Assembly (NCBI GenBank): GCA_002403115.1
Contig: DHHE01000130.1
Coordinates: forward strand, 1-5,106
DNA: 5,106 bases
Source of the DNA: a bacterium UBP2_UBA4780
GTDB taxonomy: Bacteria > Edwardsbacteria > AC1 > EtOH8
Direction: 5' to 3'
The stretch's first letter is position 1, and each line of letters starts with the position of its first letter. The notes under the pieces were generated by a model. The model did no database searches, had not been told where the DNA came from, and worked only from the letters and a program-made list of their open reading frames with translations. Positions 1 to 4,592 of this stretch are shown here, in pieces. The translations under genes and the position numbers were made by a program.

Positions 1-233
1 TCCGGAAGCTGGGGGTCGAGACCTGGTCGCCCTGGCAGTGCGCCCCCTCGGAGTTCGACTGGCAGTACTCGGACGACGAGACGGCCTACGTCACAAAGGG
101 GCTGGTGATCGTCACCACCGCCGCCGGCGAGCGGGTGGAGATCAAGGCCGGGGACCTGGTGACCTTTCCCCGCGGCCTCAAGTGCCGGTGGAAGGTGCTG
201 GAGACGGTGGAGAAGGTGTACAAGTTCGGATGA
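1..233 (+). CDS. Cupin domain protein, DUF861 (Cupin_3) type, 3' end only
   Basis: The gene enters from the left edge. The first whole codon is at 3 and TGA is at 231-233, leaving 76 visible residues. The fragment reads as one small beta-barrel. It has the family pattern W-x-P-W near the start, then FDWQYSDDETAYVTKG, then a GD-x-V-x-FP-x-GL turn (KAGDLVTFPRGL), then C-x-W-K-V and a terminal K-x-Y-K-F. This matches the single-domain Cupin_3 family, whose members usually have about 90-115 residues. Probably only 10-20 N-terminal residues are missing. Relatives include ureidoglycine aminohydrolase-like and EutQ-like barrels, but most small stand-alone members have no known reaction, so I assign none. 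No signal peptide can be judged. The next gene starts 34 bp downstream on the same strand, so the two may be co-transcribed. The family call is fairly sure and the function is unknown. Confidence 0.8.
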   Translation, partial: RKLGVETWSPWQCAPSEFDWQYSDDETAYVTKGLVIVTTAAGERVEIKAGDLVTFPRGLKCRWKVLETVEKVYKFG

Positions 234-257
234 CGCCGGCCGGAGTTGATTCACCTC

Positions 258-262
258 AGGAG
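258..262 (+). promoter_or_regulatory. Ribosome binding site AGGAG that decides the start of the coiled-coil gene
   Basis: AGGAG ends 5 nt before the ATG at 268. A GTG in the same frame at 262 overlaps this Shine-Dalgarno sequence and has no site of its own upstream. The ATG at 268 is therefore the better start, which shortens the longest reading frame by two residues. Confidence 0.7.
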
Positions 263-267
263 TGGCT

Positions 268-1437
268 ATGAGTCCCAGGGAAAAACCCAAGCCGATCAAA
301 CTGACCCTGCCGGACGGCCGGGAGCTGGAGGCGGGGGTCGTTTTGACCATCGACGACCTGCGCGACCGCAAGAAGACGGTGTTGCGGATGCTGGGCGGCA
401 GCCCTCAGATGATCCTGGGCGCCAAGGACGGCCTGGTTCTGGAGGACGCCGGGGAGGTGGCTCCGGCCCTGGGCGACAAGGTCGAGGTGGTGGGCAGGCA
501 CCGGACCGACATGGTGGTCTACTACTCCCCCCAAGCCTTCAGCCAGGACAAGGAGAAGCTGATTTCGACCGTCAACACGCTTTACGCCAACCGCCTGGCC
601 GAGCTGGAAAGGGAGAGGGACTCGCTTAGGGACCAGCTGGACCAGGCCGGGAACCTGGCCAAGCCCCATGCCGACGTCCAGACCAGGCCCGTAACCCCGA
701 CCACCTTCTCCCCCAATGAATTCCTGACGGAGGACGAACGGGCCGTCGAGGTCATCAAGGTCCGCAAGGAGTCCACCCGGATCATCATGGAGACGGTGAT
801 GAACGCCGAGGCCGAGAAGCAGCGGCTGGCGGAACGCATCAAGTCCCTGGAGCTCGAGCTGAGGGAGAGCGTCTCGGCCGCCCAGTACTCGGAGGAAATG
901 GAGCGGCTGGAGAACGAGTTCTACACCGTCACCAACCGGGCCATGATCATGATCAGGAACGAGGACCTGAAGAAGATCGCGCCCGAGGACTACCGGCACC
1001 TGAGTGACTACCTGCCGATGCTGGCCACCACGGACGGGGGAGAACGCCTGCTGGACATACCCCAGATAGCCGACCGCCCCCAGGGAGAAACCGGGCTTTC
1101 AGAGGGAACCCACGTGCTGGTGCGCTACCGCCCGGCCCAGGAGAACAAGTATTTCCTGGGAAGGCTTTTCTTCAACGACCGCCAGGATTACCTGTGCCTG
1201 GGCCAGGGGGTGGAGATCACCTCGGGCGTCTATGGCGAGCAGGCCAGGGACAGGGAGATGCCGGTGGAACAAGTCAGGAAATACCTGGCCGCCAGGCCCA
1301 TGAGCCTTTTGGTCTACCTGGACGTTCTCCGTAATTCGTCGATCCAGACGGTGCAGTTCTGGCGGCACTACCTGGGAGAGGAACAGGTGCTGCAGATCTG
1401 GCCGGTGGACGACCTGATCCTGCCGCTGCTGGATTAA
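268..1437 (+). CDS. Hypothetical coiled-coil protein, 389 aa
   Basis: I do not recognise this protein. The start is ATG 268 behind AGGAG, and the stop is TAA. Four regions can be seen. Residues 1-90 look beta-rich, opening with IKLTLPDGRELEAG and containing a G-x-K-x-G-L-V-L-E turn. Residues about 92-127 are charged and heptad-like, predicting a coiled coil. A proline-rich linker follows at about 133-150. A second long helix spans about 153-218, rich in E, K, R and L. Residues 277-389 form a mixed C-terminal domain that opens with strands (THVLVRYRPA, KYFLGRLFF) and ends in helices and the hydrophobic tail VDDLILPLLD. There is no signal peptide or membrane segment, so it is probably cytoplasmic. 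The helices suggest self-association or a scaffold role, which is inference. No catalytic motif, Walker motif or metal site is evident. GC-rich third codon positions and the strong ribosome site support a real gene. It lies between a cupin gene and a dehydrogenase gene in a tight same-strand run. Confidence 0.85.
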   Translation: MSPREKPKPIKLTLPDGRELEAGVVLTIDDLRDRKKTVLRMLGGSPQMILGAKDGLVLEDAGEVAPALGDKVEVVGRHRTDMVVYYSPQAFSQDKEKLISTVNTLYANRLAELERERDSLRDQLDQAGNLAKPHADVQTRPVTPTTFSPNEFLTEDERAVEVIKVRKESTRIIMETVMNAEAEKQRLAERIKSLELELRESVSAAQYSEEMERLENEFYTVTNRAMIMIRNEDLKKIAPEDYRHLSDYLPMLATTDGGERLLDIPQIADRPQGETGLSEGTHVLVRYRPAQENKYFLGRLFFNDRQDYLCLGQGVEITSGVYGEQARDREMPVEQVRKYLAARPMSLLVYLDVLRNSSIQTVQFWRHYLGEEQVLQIWPVDDLILPLLD

Positions 1438-1456
1438 CTGCCAACGCCGATCCCCT

Positions 1457-1471
1457 CGGATCAACGCGGAT
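1457..1471. repeat. Intergenic repeat motif, copy 1 (CGGATCRACGCGGAT)
   Basis: The 15-bp CGGATCAACGCGGAT lies in the 57-bp gap before the dehydrogenase gene. It matches the copy at 2487-2501 at 14 of 15 positions. It overlaps a perfect 7-bp inverted repeat, CCGATCC (1447-1453) with GGATCGG (1468-1474). There is no T-run after this stem, so it is not a standard terminator. Similar CGCGGATNAACGCGGAT strings are scattered between genes in many bacterial genomes (recollection, not searched). Confidence 0.5.
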
Positions 1472-1481
1472 CGGTTCGGCT

Positions 1482-1488
1482 GAGGAGG
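1482..1488 (+). promoter_or_regulatory. Strong ribosome binding site GAGGAGG for a TTG start
   Basis: GAGGAGG is a nearly complete anti-Shine-Dalgarno match and ends 6 nt before TTG 1495. No ATG or GTG is available in frame before the nucleotide-binding motif of the dehydrogenase. This site therefore fixes a TTG start. Confidence 0.8.
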
Positions 1489-1494
1489 CGATTA

Positions 1495-2451
1495 TTGGAA
1501 AAGCTAAAAGTCGGGGTCATCGGGGTGGGCAGCCTGGGCCAGCACCACGCCCGGGTATATTCCGAGCTGACGGGGGTCAGGCTGGTGGGTGTGGCCGACG
1601 CCGACCCGGAGCGCGCCCGGGATGTGGCCGGCCGGCACAAGGTGGCGGCCTTCACCGACTACCGGGAGCTGCTGGCCCAGGTCCAGGCGGCCAGCATCGC
1701 GGTGCCAACCAGCCTTCACCACCGGGTGGCGGGGGACTGCCTGGAGGCCGGGGTCCACGCCCTGGTGGAGAAACCCATCACGGCCACGGTGGCGCAAGCC
1801 GTTGAGCTCGTGTCACTGGCCCGCGCCAAGGGGCTTAAGCTCCAGGTGGGCCACATCGAGCGCTTCAACCCGGCGGTCCGGGCGGCGGCGGAACACATCG
1901 CCGACCCCAAGTTCATCGAGGTCACCCGGATCGCCCCCTTCGTGGCCCGGGGCACCGACGTCCCGGTGGTGCTGGACCTGATGATCCACGACATCGACAT
2001 CATCCTGTCCTTCGTCCGCTCCGGGCTGGAACGTGTCTCGGCCATCGGCTTCAGCCTGGTGAGCGACCGGGAGGACATCGCCAACGCCCGGCTGGAGTTC
2101 GCCAACGGCTGCACGGCCAACGTCACCGCCTCCCGGATCTCGACCAAGAAGGAGCGAAAGATCAGGTTCTTCCAGCGCAACGCCTACGTGAACGTAGACT
2201 ACATGAAACCCGGGGTAAAGATATACCGGCTCAGGGGCCAGCCCAAGGGGGCGCTGGAACTGGCCCGGATGGTGGACTACCGGGAGCCCAGGATCGACAA
2301 GACCGAGCCGCTCAAAGCCGAGCTGGCGGCCTTCGTCCGCTGCGTGGCCGAGGGGACCGAGCCCCTGGTGACCGGAGAGGACGGGCTGAGGGCCCTGGAG
2401 GTGGCCGGGCGGATACTTGAGGCCATGGCCGAGCACCGGAGCAAGCTTTAG
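1495..2451 (+). CDS. Gfo/Idh/MocA family NAD(P)-dependent oxidoreductase
   Basis: A cytoplasmic sugar- or nucleotide-sugar-type dehydrogenase of 318 residues, close to the family's usual 310-370. The N-terminal Rossmann domain (about 3-120) has G-x-G-x-x-G at 10-15 (VIGVGSLGQHH), an acidic residue after strand 2 (D35), and the family signature EKP at 92-94, whose K93 is the usual active-site lysine. The C-terminal alpha/beta domain carries VGHIERFNP (118-126) and LMIHDID (162-168), where H165 is in the position of the family's catalytic histidine. The start is TTG behind GAGGAGG. The blocks GHIERFNPAV, RGTDV, LDLMIHDIDI and NGCTANVTASR match the subtype that I recall beside lpxI and lpxB in Deltaproteobacteria and similar Gram-negatives. 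That subtype is related to GnnA, the UDP-GlcNAc 3-dehydrogenase. No lpx gene or GnnB-like aminotransferase lies in this window, so a lipid A or cell-surface sugar role is inference. The family call is firm; the substrate is open. Confidence 0.93.
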   Translation: MEKLKVGVIGVGSLGQHHARVYSELTGVRLVGVADADPERARDVAGRHKVAAFTDYRELLAQVQAASIAVPTSLHHRVAGDCLEAGVHALVEKPITATVAQAVELVSLARAKGLKLQVGHIERFNPAVRAAAEHIADPKFIEVTRIAPFVARGTDVPVVLDLMIHDIDIILSFVRSGLERVSAIGFSLVSDREDIANARLEFANGCTANVTASRISTKKERKIRFFQRNAYVNVDYMKPGVKIYRLRGQPKGALELARMVDYREPRIDKTEPLKAELAAFVRCVAEGTEPLVTGEDGLRALEVAGRILEAMAEHRSKL

Positions 2452-2486
2452 GCTTGGTCAAGGAACGCGGAAAACGCTGATTTCAG

Positions 2487-2501
2487 CGGATCGACGCGGA
2501 T
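2487..2501. repeat. Intergenic repeat motif, copy 2 (CGGATCRACGCGGAT)
   Basis: CGGATCGACGCGGAT differs at one position from the copy at 1457-1471. It follows a small palindrome, CGCTGA (2475-2480) with TCAGCG (2483-2488). A further ACGCGG lies at 2465-2470. The whole stretch 2463-2502 therefore reads as one repeat built from AACGCGG/GCGGAT units. No T-run follows, so this is not a standard terminator. Confidence 0.5.
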
Positions 2502-2544
2502 AATCCCCAAATTCCCTTATGAGACAAGATGTCACTGATAGCAT

Positions 2545-2548
2545 GGAG
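2545..2548 (+). promoter_or_regulatory. Ribosome binding site GGAG that decides the start of the PK-C-like gene
   Basis: GGAG ends 6 nt before ATG 2555. In-frame ATGs also occur at 2519 and 2543, but neither has a purine-rich site upstream (before 2519 the sequence is AAATTCCCTT). The family's first conserved residues also follow directly from 2555. Confidence 0.65.
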
Positions 2549-2554
2549 AAAGCA

Positions 2555-3112
2555 ATGGAAACGACATATTTCGGGCAACCGGGGGCGGCCAATCTCAAGC
2601 AGACACTGGAACTGGCCAAGGCCCGGGCCGAGGCCCTGGGGATCAGGGACATCCTGGTGGCCACCACCACCGGGGCGGCCGGAGCGGCAGCGGCCGCCGT
2701 GTTTCAGGGGTACACCCTGGTGGCCGTCACCCACGTTAGCGGCTTCTCGGAGAAGGACGCCCAGGAACTGCTTCCGGAGAACCGGGCCAGGATCGAGAAG
2801 CTGGGCGGCAGGATACTGACCTGCCAGCACGCCCTGGGCGGGGTGGGCCGGGCGGTGCGCCACAAACTCAAGACCTACCAGCTGGACGAGATCATCGCCT
2901 ACACCCTGCGCACCATGGGCCAGGGCTTCAAGGTCTGCCTGGAGATAGCCCTGATGGCGGCCGACGCGGGGCTGGTGTCGGTCAAGAGGGAGGTGGTCTC
3001 CATCGGCGGCACCGGCCAGGGCGCGGACACGGCGGTGGTGCTGACCCCGGCCAACGCCCATGACTTCTTCGATCTGAAGGTGCACGAGGTAATCTGCAAG
3101 CCGAGGCTCTAA
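2555..3112 (+). CDS. Stand-alone pyruvate kinase C-terminal-like (alpha/beta) domain protein
   Basis: This 185-residue protein corresponds to only the C-terminal alpha/beta domain of pyruvate kinase. It has no TIM barrel, so it cannot be a pyruvate kinase. It belongs to the stand-alone family known from archaea and some bacteria, for which I recall structures of Methanothermobacter MTH1675 and Archaeoglobus AF0103. Family blocks in order are a first helix (NLKQTLELAKARAEALGI, 13-30), the phosphate-loop-like ATTTGAAG (36-43), VAVTHVSGF (57-64), the glycine-rich RTMGQGFKVCLEIALMAAD (119-137), and SIGGTGQGADTAVVLTPA (149-166) with a final EVICKP (178-183). The length fits full-length members, so nothing is missing. 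Threonines and glycines in the 36-43 loop would suit binding of a phosphate group, perhaps of a nucleotide or flavin. The cellular role is unknown. It lies 103 bp after the dehydrogenase, across a repeat, so co-transcription is uncertain. The start is ATG 2555; the upstream ATG 2519 would add 12 residues that the family lacks. Confidence 0.88.
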   Translation: METTYFGQPGAANLKQTLELAKARAEALGIRDILVATTTGAAGAAAAAVFQGYTLVAVTHVSGFSEKDAQELLPENRARIEKLGGRILTCQHALGGVGRAVRHKLKTYQLDEIIAYTLRTMGQGFKVCLEIALMAADAGLVSVKREVVSIGGTGQGADTAVVLTPANAHDFFDLKVHEVICKPRL

Positions 3113-3113
3113 C

Positions 3114-3321
3114 CTGTCATGTCATCCTGAGATTGCTTCTTGCCTGGCCAGCTGAAGCGGTGCCCTGAGTTTAGCAAGCATGTAAGCAGGCGAAGGGGAT
3201 GGCATGACAGCGTCACCCCCTTCGAAAACAAGGCAGGGAAGCCGTTCTCAGGGTGACGGGCTTTGCGGATCAGCGTCACCCTTCAATCAGCAAGGCAGGC
3301 GGGCCATTCTCAGGGTGACAG
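3114..3321. repeat. Composite array of four ~45-bp palindromic-ended intergenic repeats
   Basis: Most of the 244-bp gap between the PK-C-like and amidohydrolase genes is repeat. Units 3 (3211-3258) and 4 (3274-3321) are direct copies, 63 bp apart. Each opens with CGTCACCC, shares AAGGCAGG in the middle, and closes with TTCTCAGGGTGAC, so each has 8-bp inverted ends. Unit 1 (3121-3162) reads like the reverse complement of units 3 and 4, with GTCATCCTGAGA, then GCTTC, TGCCT and GAAG. Unit 2 (3163-3210) has CCCTGAG, then AGCAGGCGAAGGGG and ATGACAG. The order is therefore forward, forward, reverse, reverse. The outer ends of units 1 and 2 also form a 13/14 inverted repeat, CTGTCATGTCATCC (3114-3127) with GGATGGCATGACAG (3197-3210). 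The pattern resembles dispersed CCTGAG...CGAAGG elements of the REP/BIME or MITE kind found in many bacteria. No coding potential is seen here. Confidence 0.75.
3191..3224 (+). other. Stem-loop at the centre of the repeat array
   Basis: CGAAGGGG (3191-3198) pairs perfectly with CCCCTTCG (3217-3224). Inside, TGAC (3205-3208) can pair with GTCA (3212-3215) around AGC. The stem forms where forward and reverse repeat units meet. It could stabilise the end of the upstream mRNA or act in processing. The sequence after it (AAAACAAGG) has no T-run, so it is not a standard intrinsic terminator. Confidence 0.5.
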
Positions 3322-3343
3322 ATTATTAGTATATTAATATAGC
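3315..3343 (+). promoter_or_regulatory. Possible promoter in an AT-rich tract before the amidohydrolase gene
   Basis: The stretch 3321-3343 is almost pure A/T (ATTATTAGTATATTAATATA) in an otherwise GC-rich window. GTGACA at 3315-3320 could be a -35 box, 17 bp from TATAGC at 3338-3343 as a weak -10. If so, the start of the message would lie only a few bases before the ribosome site AAAGGA (3344-3349), leaving a very short leader. The -35 would fall inside the last repeat unit. The hexamer matches are partial and the assignment is tentative. Confidence 0.3.
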
Positions 3344-3356
3344 AAAGGATACAACC

Positions 3357-4592
3357 ATGCCCAAGCCCATCATCATCCGGGCCGAAACCCTCTACGACGG
3401 CCGGGCCCTGCTCAAGGACATGACCGTGGTGGTAGAGGACGGGAACATAACCGAGGTCCGCAGGCGATCGGCCAAGGCCGACTACTCCGGCATCGTCACC
3501 CCGGCCTTCATCGACCCCCATTCCCACATCGGCATGCACCGGGCCGGGGAGCCTGGCAGCGAGGGCGAGTCCAACGACATCACCGACCAGTTCCTGCCGG
3601 CCAACAACCCGCTCAACAGCGTCTACTTCGACGACCCGGCCCTGGCCGAGGCGGCGGACTTCGGTTTCCTCTACAGCTGCATCGTGCCCGGCTCCGGCAA
3701 CCTGCTGGGGGGGCGGGCGGTGGTCATCCGCAACTTCGCCCGGGACAGGGCCGGGGCCATGGTCAAGGACTACGGCTTCAAGATGGCCCTGGGCTTCAAT
3801 CCCCGGTCCACCGGGGCCTGGAAGGGCTCCCGGCCAAACACCCGGATGGGCGTCTACGGCATGCTGGAGAAGCGCTTCGACTCGGCCCTGGCCAAGAAGC
3901 AGAAGGCCGACCTGGCCCGAGAGAAGAAGCTGCGAGAGCTGGACCAGAAGGCCAAGGACCGGAAATCCAGGCTTTCGCCCAAGGACATCAAGGAACAGCG
4001 CCAGGCAATCGAGGCCGAGTACGCCCTGGAGTTCGACACCGAGGACAAGGCGTTTTTGGAGCTCCTGGTCGACAAAAAAACGGCCAAGATCCACGTCCAC
4101 AAGGAGGACGACGTCCTCTACCTGATCGAGCTGGCCAAGCGATACCAGCTGACCTGCACCGCCGACCACTGCGGCGACGTCCACCGCACCGAGGTCTTCG
4201 ACGCCCTGGCCGAGGCCGACATCCCGGTGGTCTACGGGCCCCTGGGCAGCCTGGCCTACAAGGTGGAGCTGAAGAACGATTCATACAAGAACACCGAGAA
4301 GCTGATGAGGTCCCGGGCCTTCTACGGCCTGATGACCGACCACCCGGTGATCATGGCCCCGGCCCTGCGCGACAGCCTGAAGTTCTTCATGATCTTCGGC
4401 TTGGGTCCGGCAGAGGCCATCTCGCTGATAACCCACAAGAACGCGGTCATCCTGGGCCTGGACGACAGGCTGGGGACGGTGGAGCCGGGCAAGTGGGCCA
4501 GCCTGGTGGTCTGGGACCGCGACCCGCTGCACCTGGCGGCCTATCCCAAGATGGTGATGGCCGAGGGCAAAGTGATCCGGGAGGGCAGGTGA
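3357..4592 (+). CDS. Imidazolonepropionase-like metal-dependent amidohydrolase
   Basis: A cytoplasmic hydrolase of the amidohydrolase superfamily (HutI/COG1228-like group), 411 residues. The start is ATG 3357, 7 nt after AAAGGA. The N-terminal part of the small beta domain (2-45) leads into the metal site IDPHSHIG (H55, H57). Family blocks follow: VPGSGNLLGGRAVVIR (110-125), GFNPRS and NTRMG (161-165), IHVHKEDD with H246 and H248 (245-252), ADHCGD with H271 (270-274), and MTDHPVI with the probable catalytic D328. The C-terminal strands carry the usual LGLDDRLGTVEPGKWASLVVWDRDP. All expected metal and acid residues are present, so the enzyme should be active. Residues about 172-230 are a highly charged helical stretch rich in K, R and E that lengthens the link between two barrel blocks. 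Members of this group act on cyclic amides or dipeptides, but the substrate cannot be read here. Histidine breakdown is not supported, because no other hut gene is nearby. The downstream gene overlaps its stop. Confidence 0.9.
   Translation: MPKPIIIRAETLYDGRALLKDMTVVVEDGNITEVRRRSAKADYSGIVTPAFIDPHSHIGMHRAGEPGSEGESNDITDQFLPANNPLNSVYFDDPALAEAADFGFLYSCIVPGSGNLLGGRAVVIRNFARDRAGAMVKDYGFKMALGFNPRSTGAWKGSRPNTRMGVYGMLEKRFDSALAKKQKADLAREKKLRELDQKAKDRKSRLSPKDIKEQRQAIEAEYALEFDTEDKAFLELLVDKKTAKIHVHKEDDVLYLIELAKRYQLTCTADHCGDVHRTEVFDALAEADIPVVYGPLGSLAYKVELKNDSYKNTEKLMRSRAFYGLMTDHPVIMAPALRDSLKFFMIFGLGPAEAISLITHKNAVILGLDDRLGTVEPGKWASLVVWDRDPLHLAAYPKMVMAEGKVIREGR
4579..4584 (+). promoter_or_regulatory. Ribosome binding site GGGAGG inside the end of the amidohydrolase gene
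   Basis: GGGAGG lies within the last codons of the amidohydrolase gene, 7 nt before ATG 4592. It fixes the start of the downstream membrane protein gene at the TGATG overlap. Confidence 0.65.

Noticed and set aside
38..271. Open frame overlapping the cupin gene in another frame
   Set aside because: The translation is dominated by R and G, as expected of an out-of-frame reading of GC-rich coding DNA. The cupin frame has a family-level match.
256..999. Long antisense open frame (247 codons) opposite the coiled-coil gene
   Set aside because: It is a shadow of GC-rich third positions in the + strand gene. The product is rich in L, V, G, D, Q and H with no family motif, and the + strand gene has a proper ribosome site.
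1447..1474. Inverted repeat CCGATCC/GGATCGG as a transcription terminator
   Set aside because: No T-run follows the stem, and the ribosome site of the next gene begins 8 bases later. It fits better as part of the repeat motif.
1813..2436. Antisense open frame opposite the Gfo/Idh/MocA gene
   Set aside because: The + strand frame carries every expected motif. The antisense product has no motif and no ribosome site was found for it.
2519..2554. Upstream ATG 2519 as the start of the PK-C-like gene
   Set aside because: It has no ribosome site and would add 12 residues not expected for the family. ATG 2555 has GGAG at the right distance.
3265..3276. GCGGATCAGCGT as a third copy of the 15-bp motif
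   Set aside because: Only about 10 bases match, and a gap is needed. This is too weak to count.
3114..3321. Repeat region as a CRISPR array
   Set aside because: The units change orientation, are divergent, and are not separated by equal-length unique spacers. No cas gene is present.
3276..4184. Antisense open frame of 302 codons opposite the amidohydrolase gene
   Set aside because: It lies almost wholly over a gene with clear catalytic motifs, and its translation is low-complexity V/L/G/D with no recognisable domain. It would also start inside a conserved part of the amidohydrolase.
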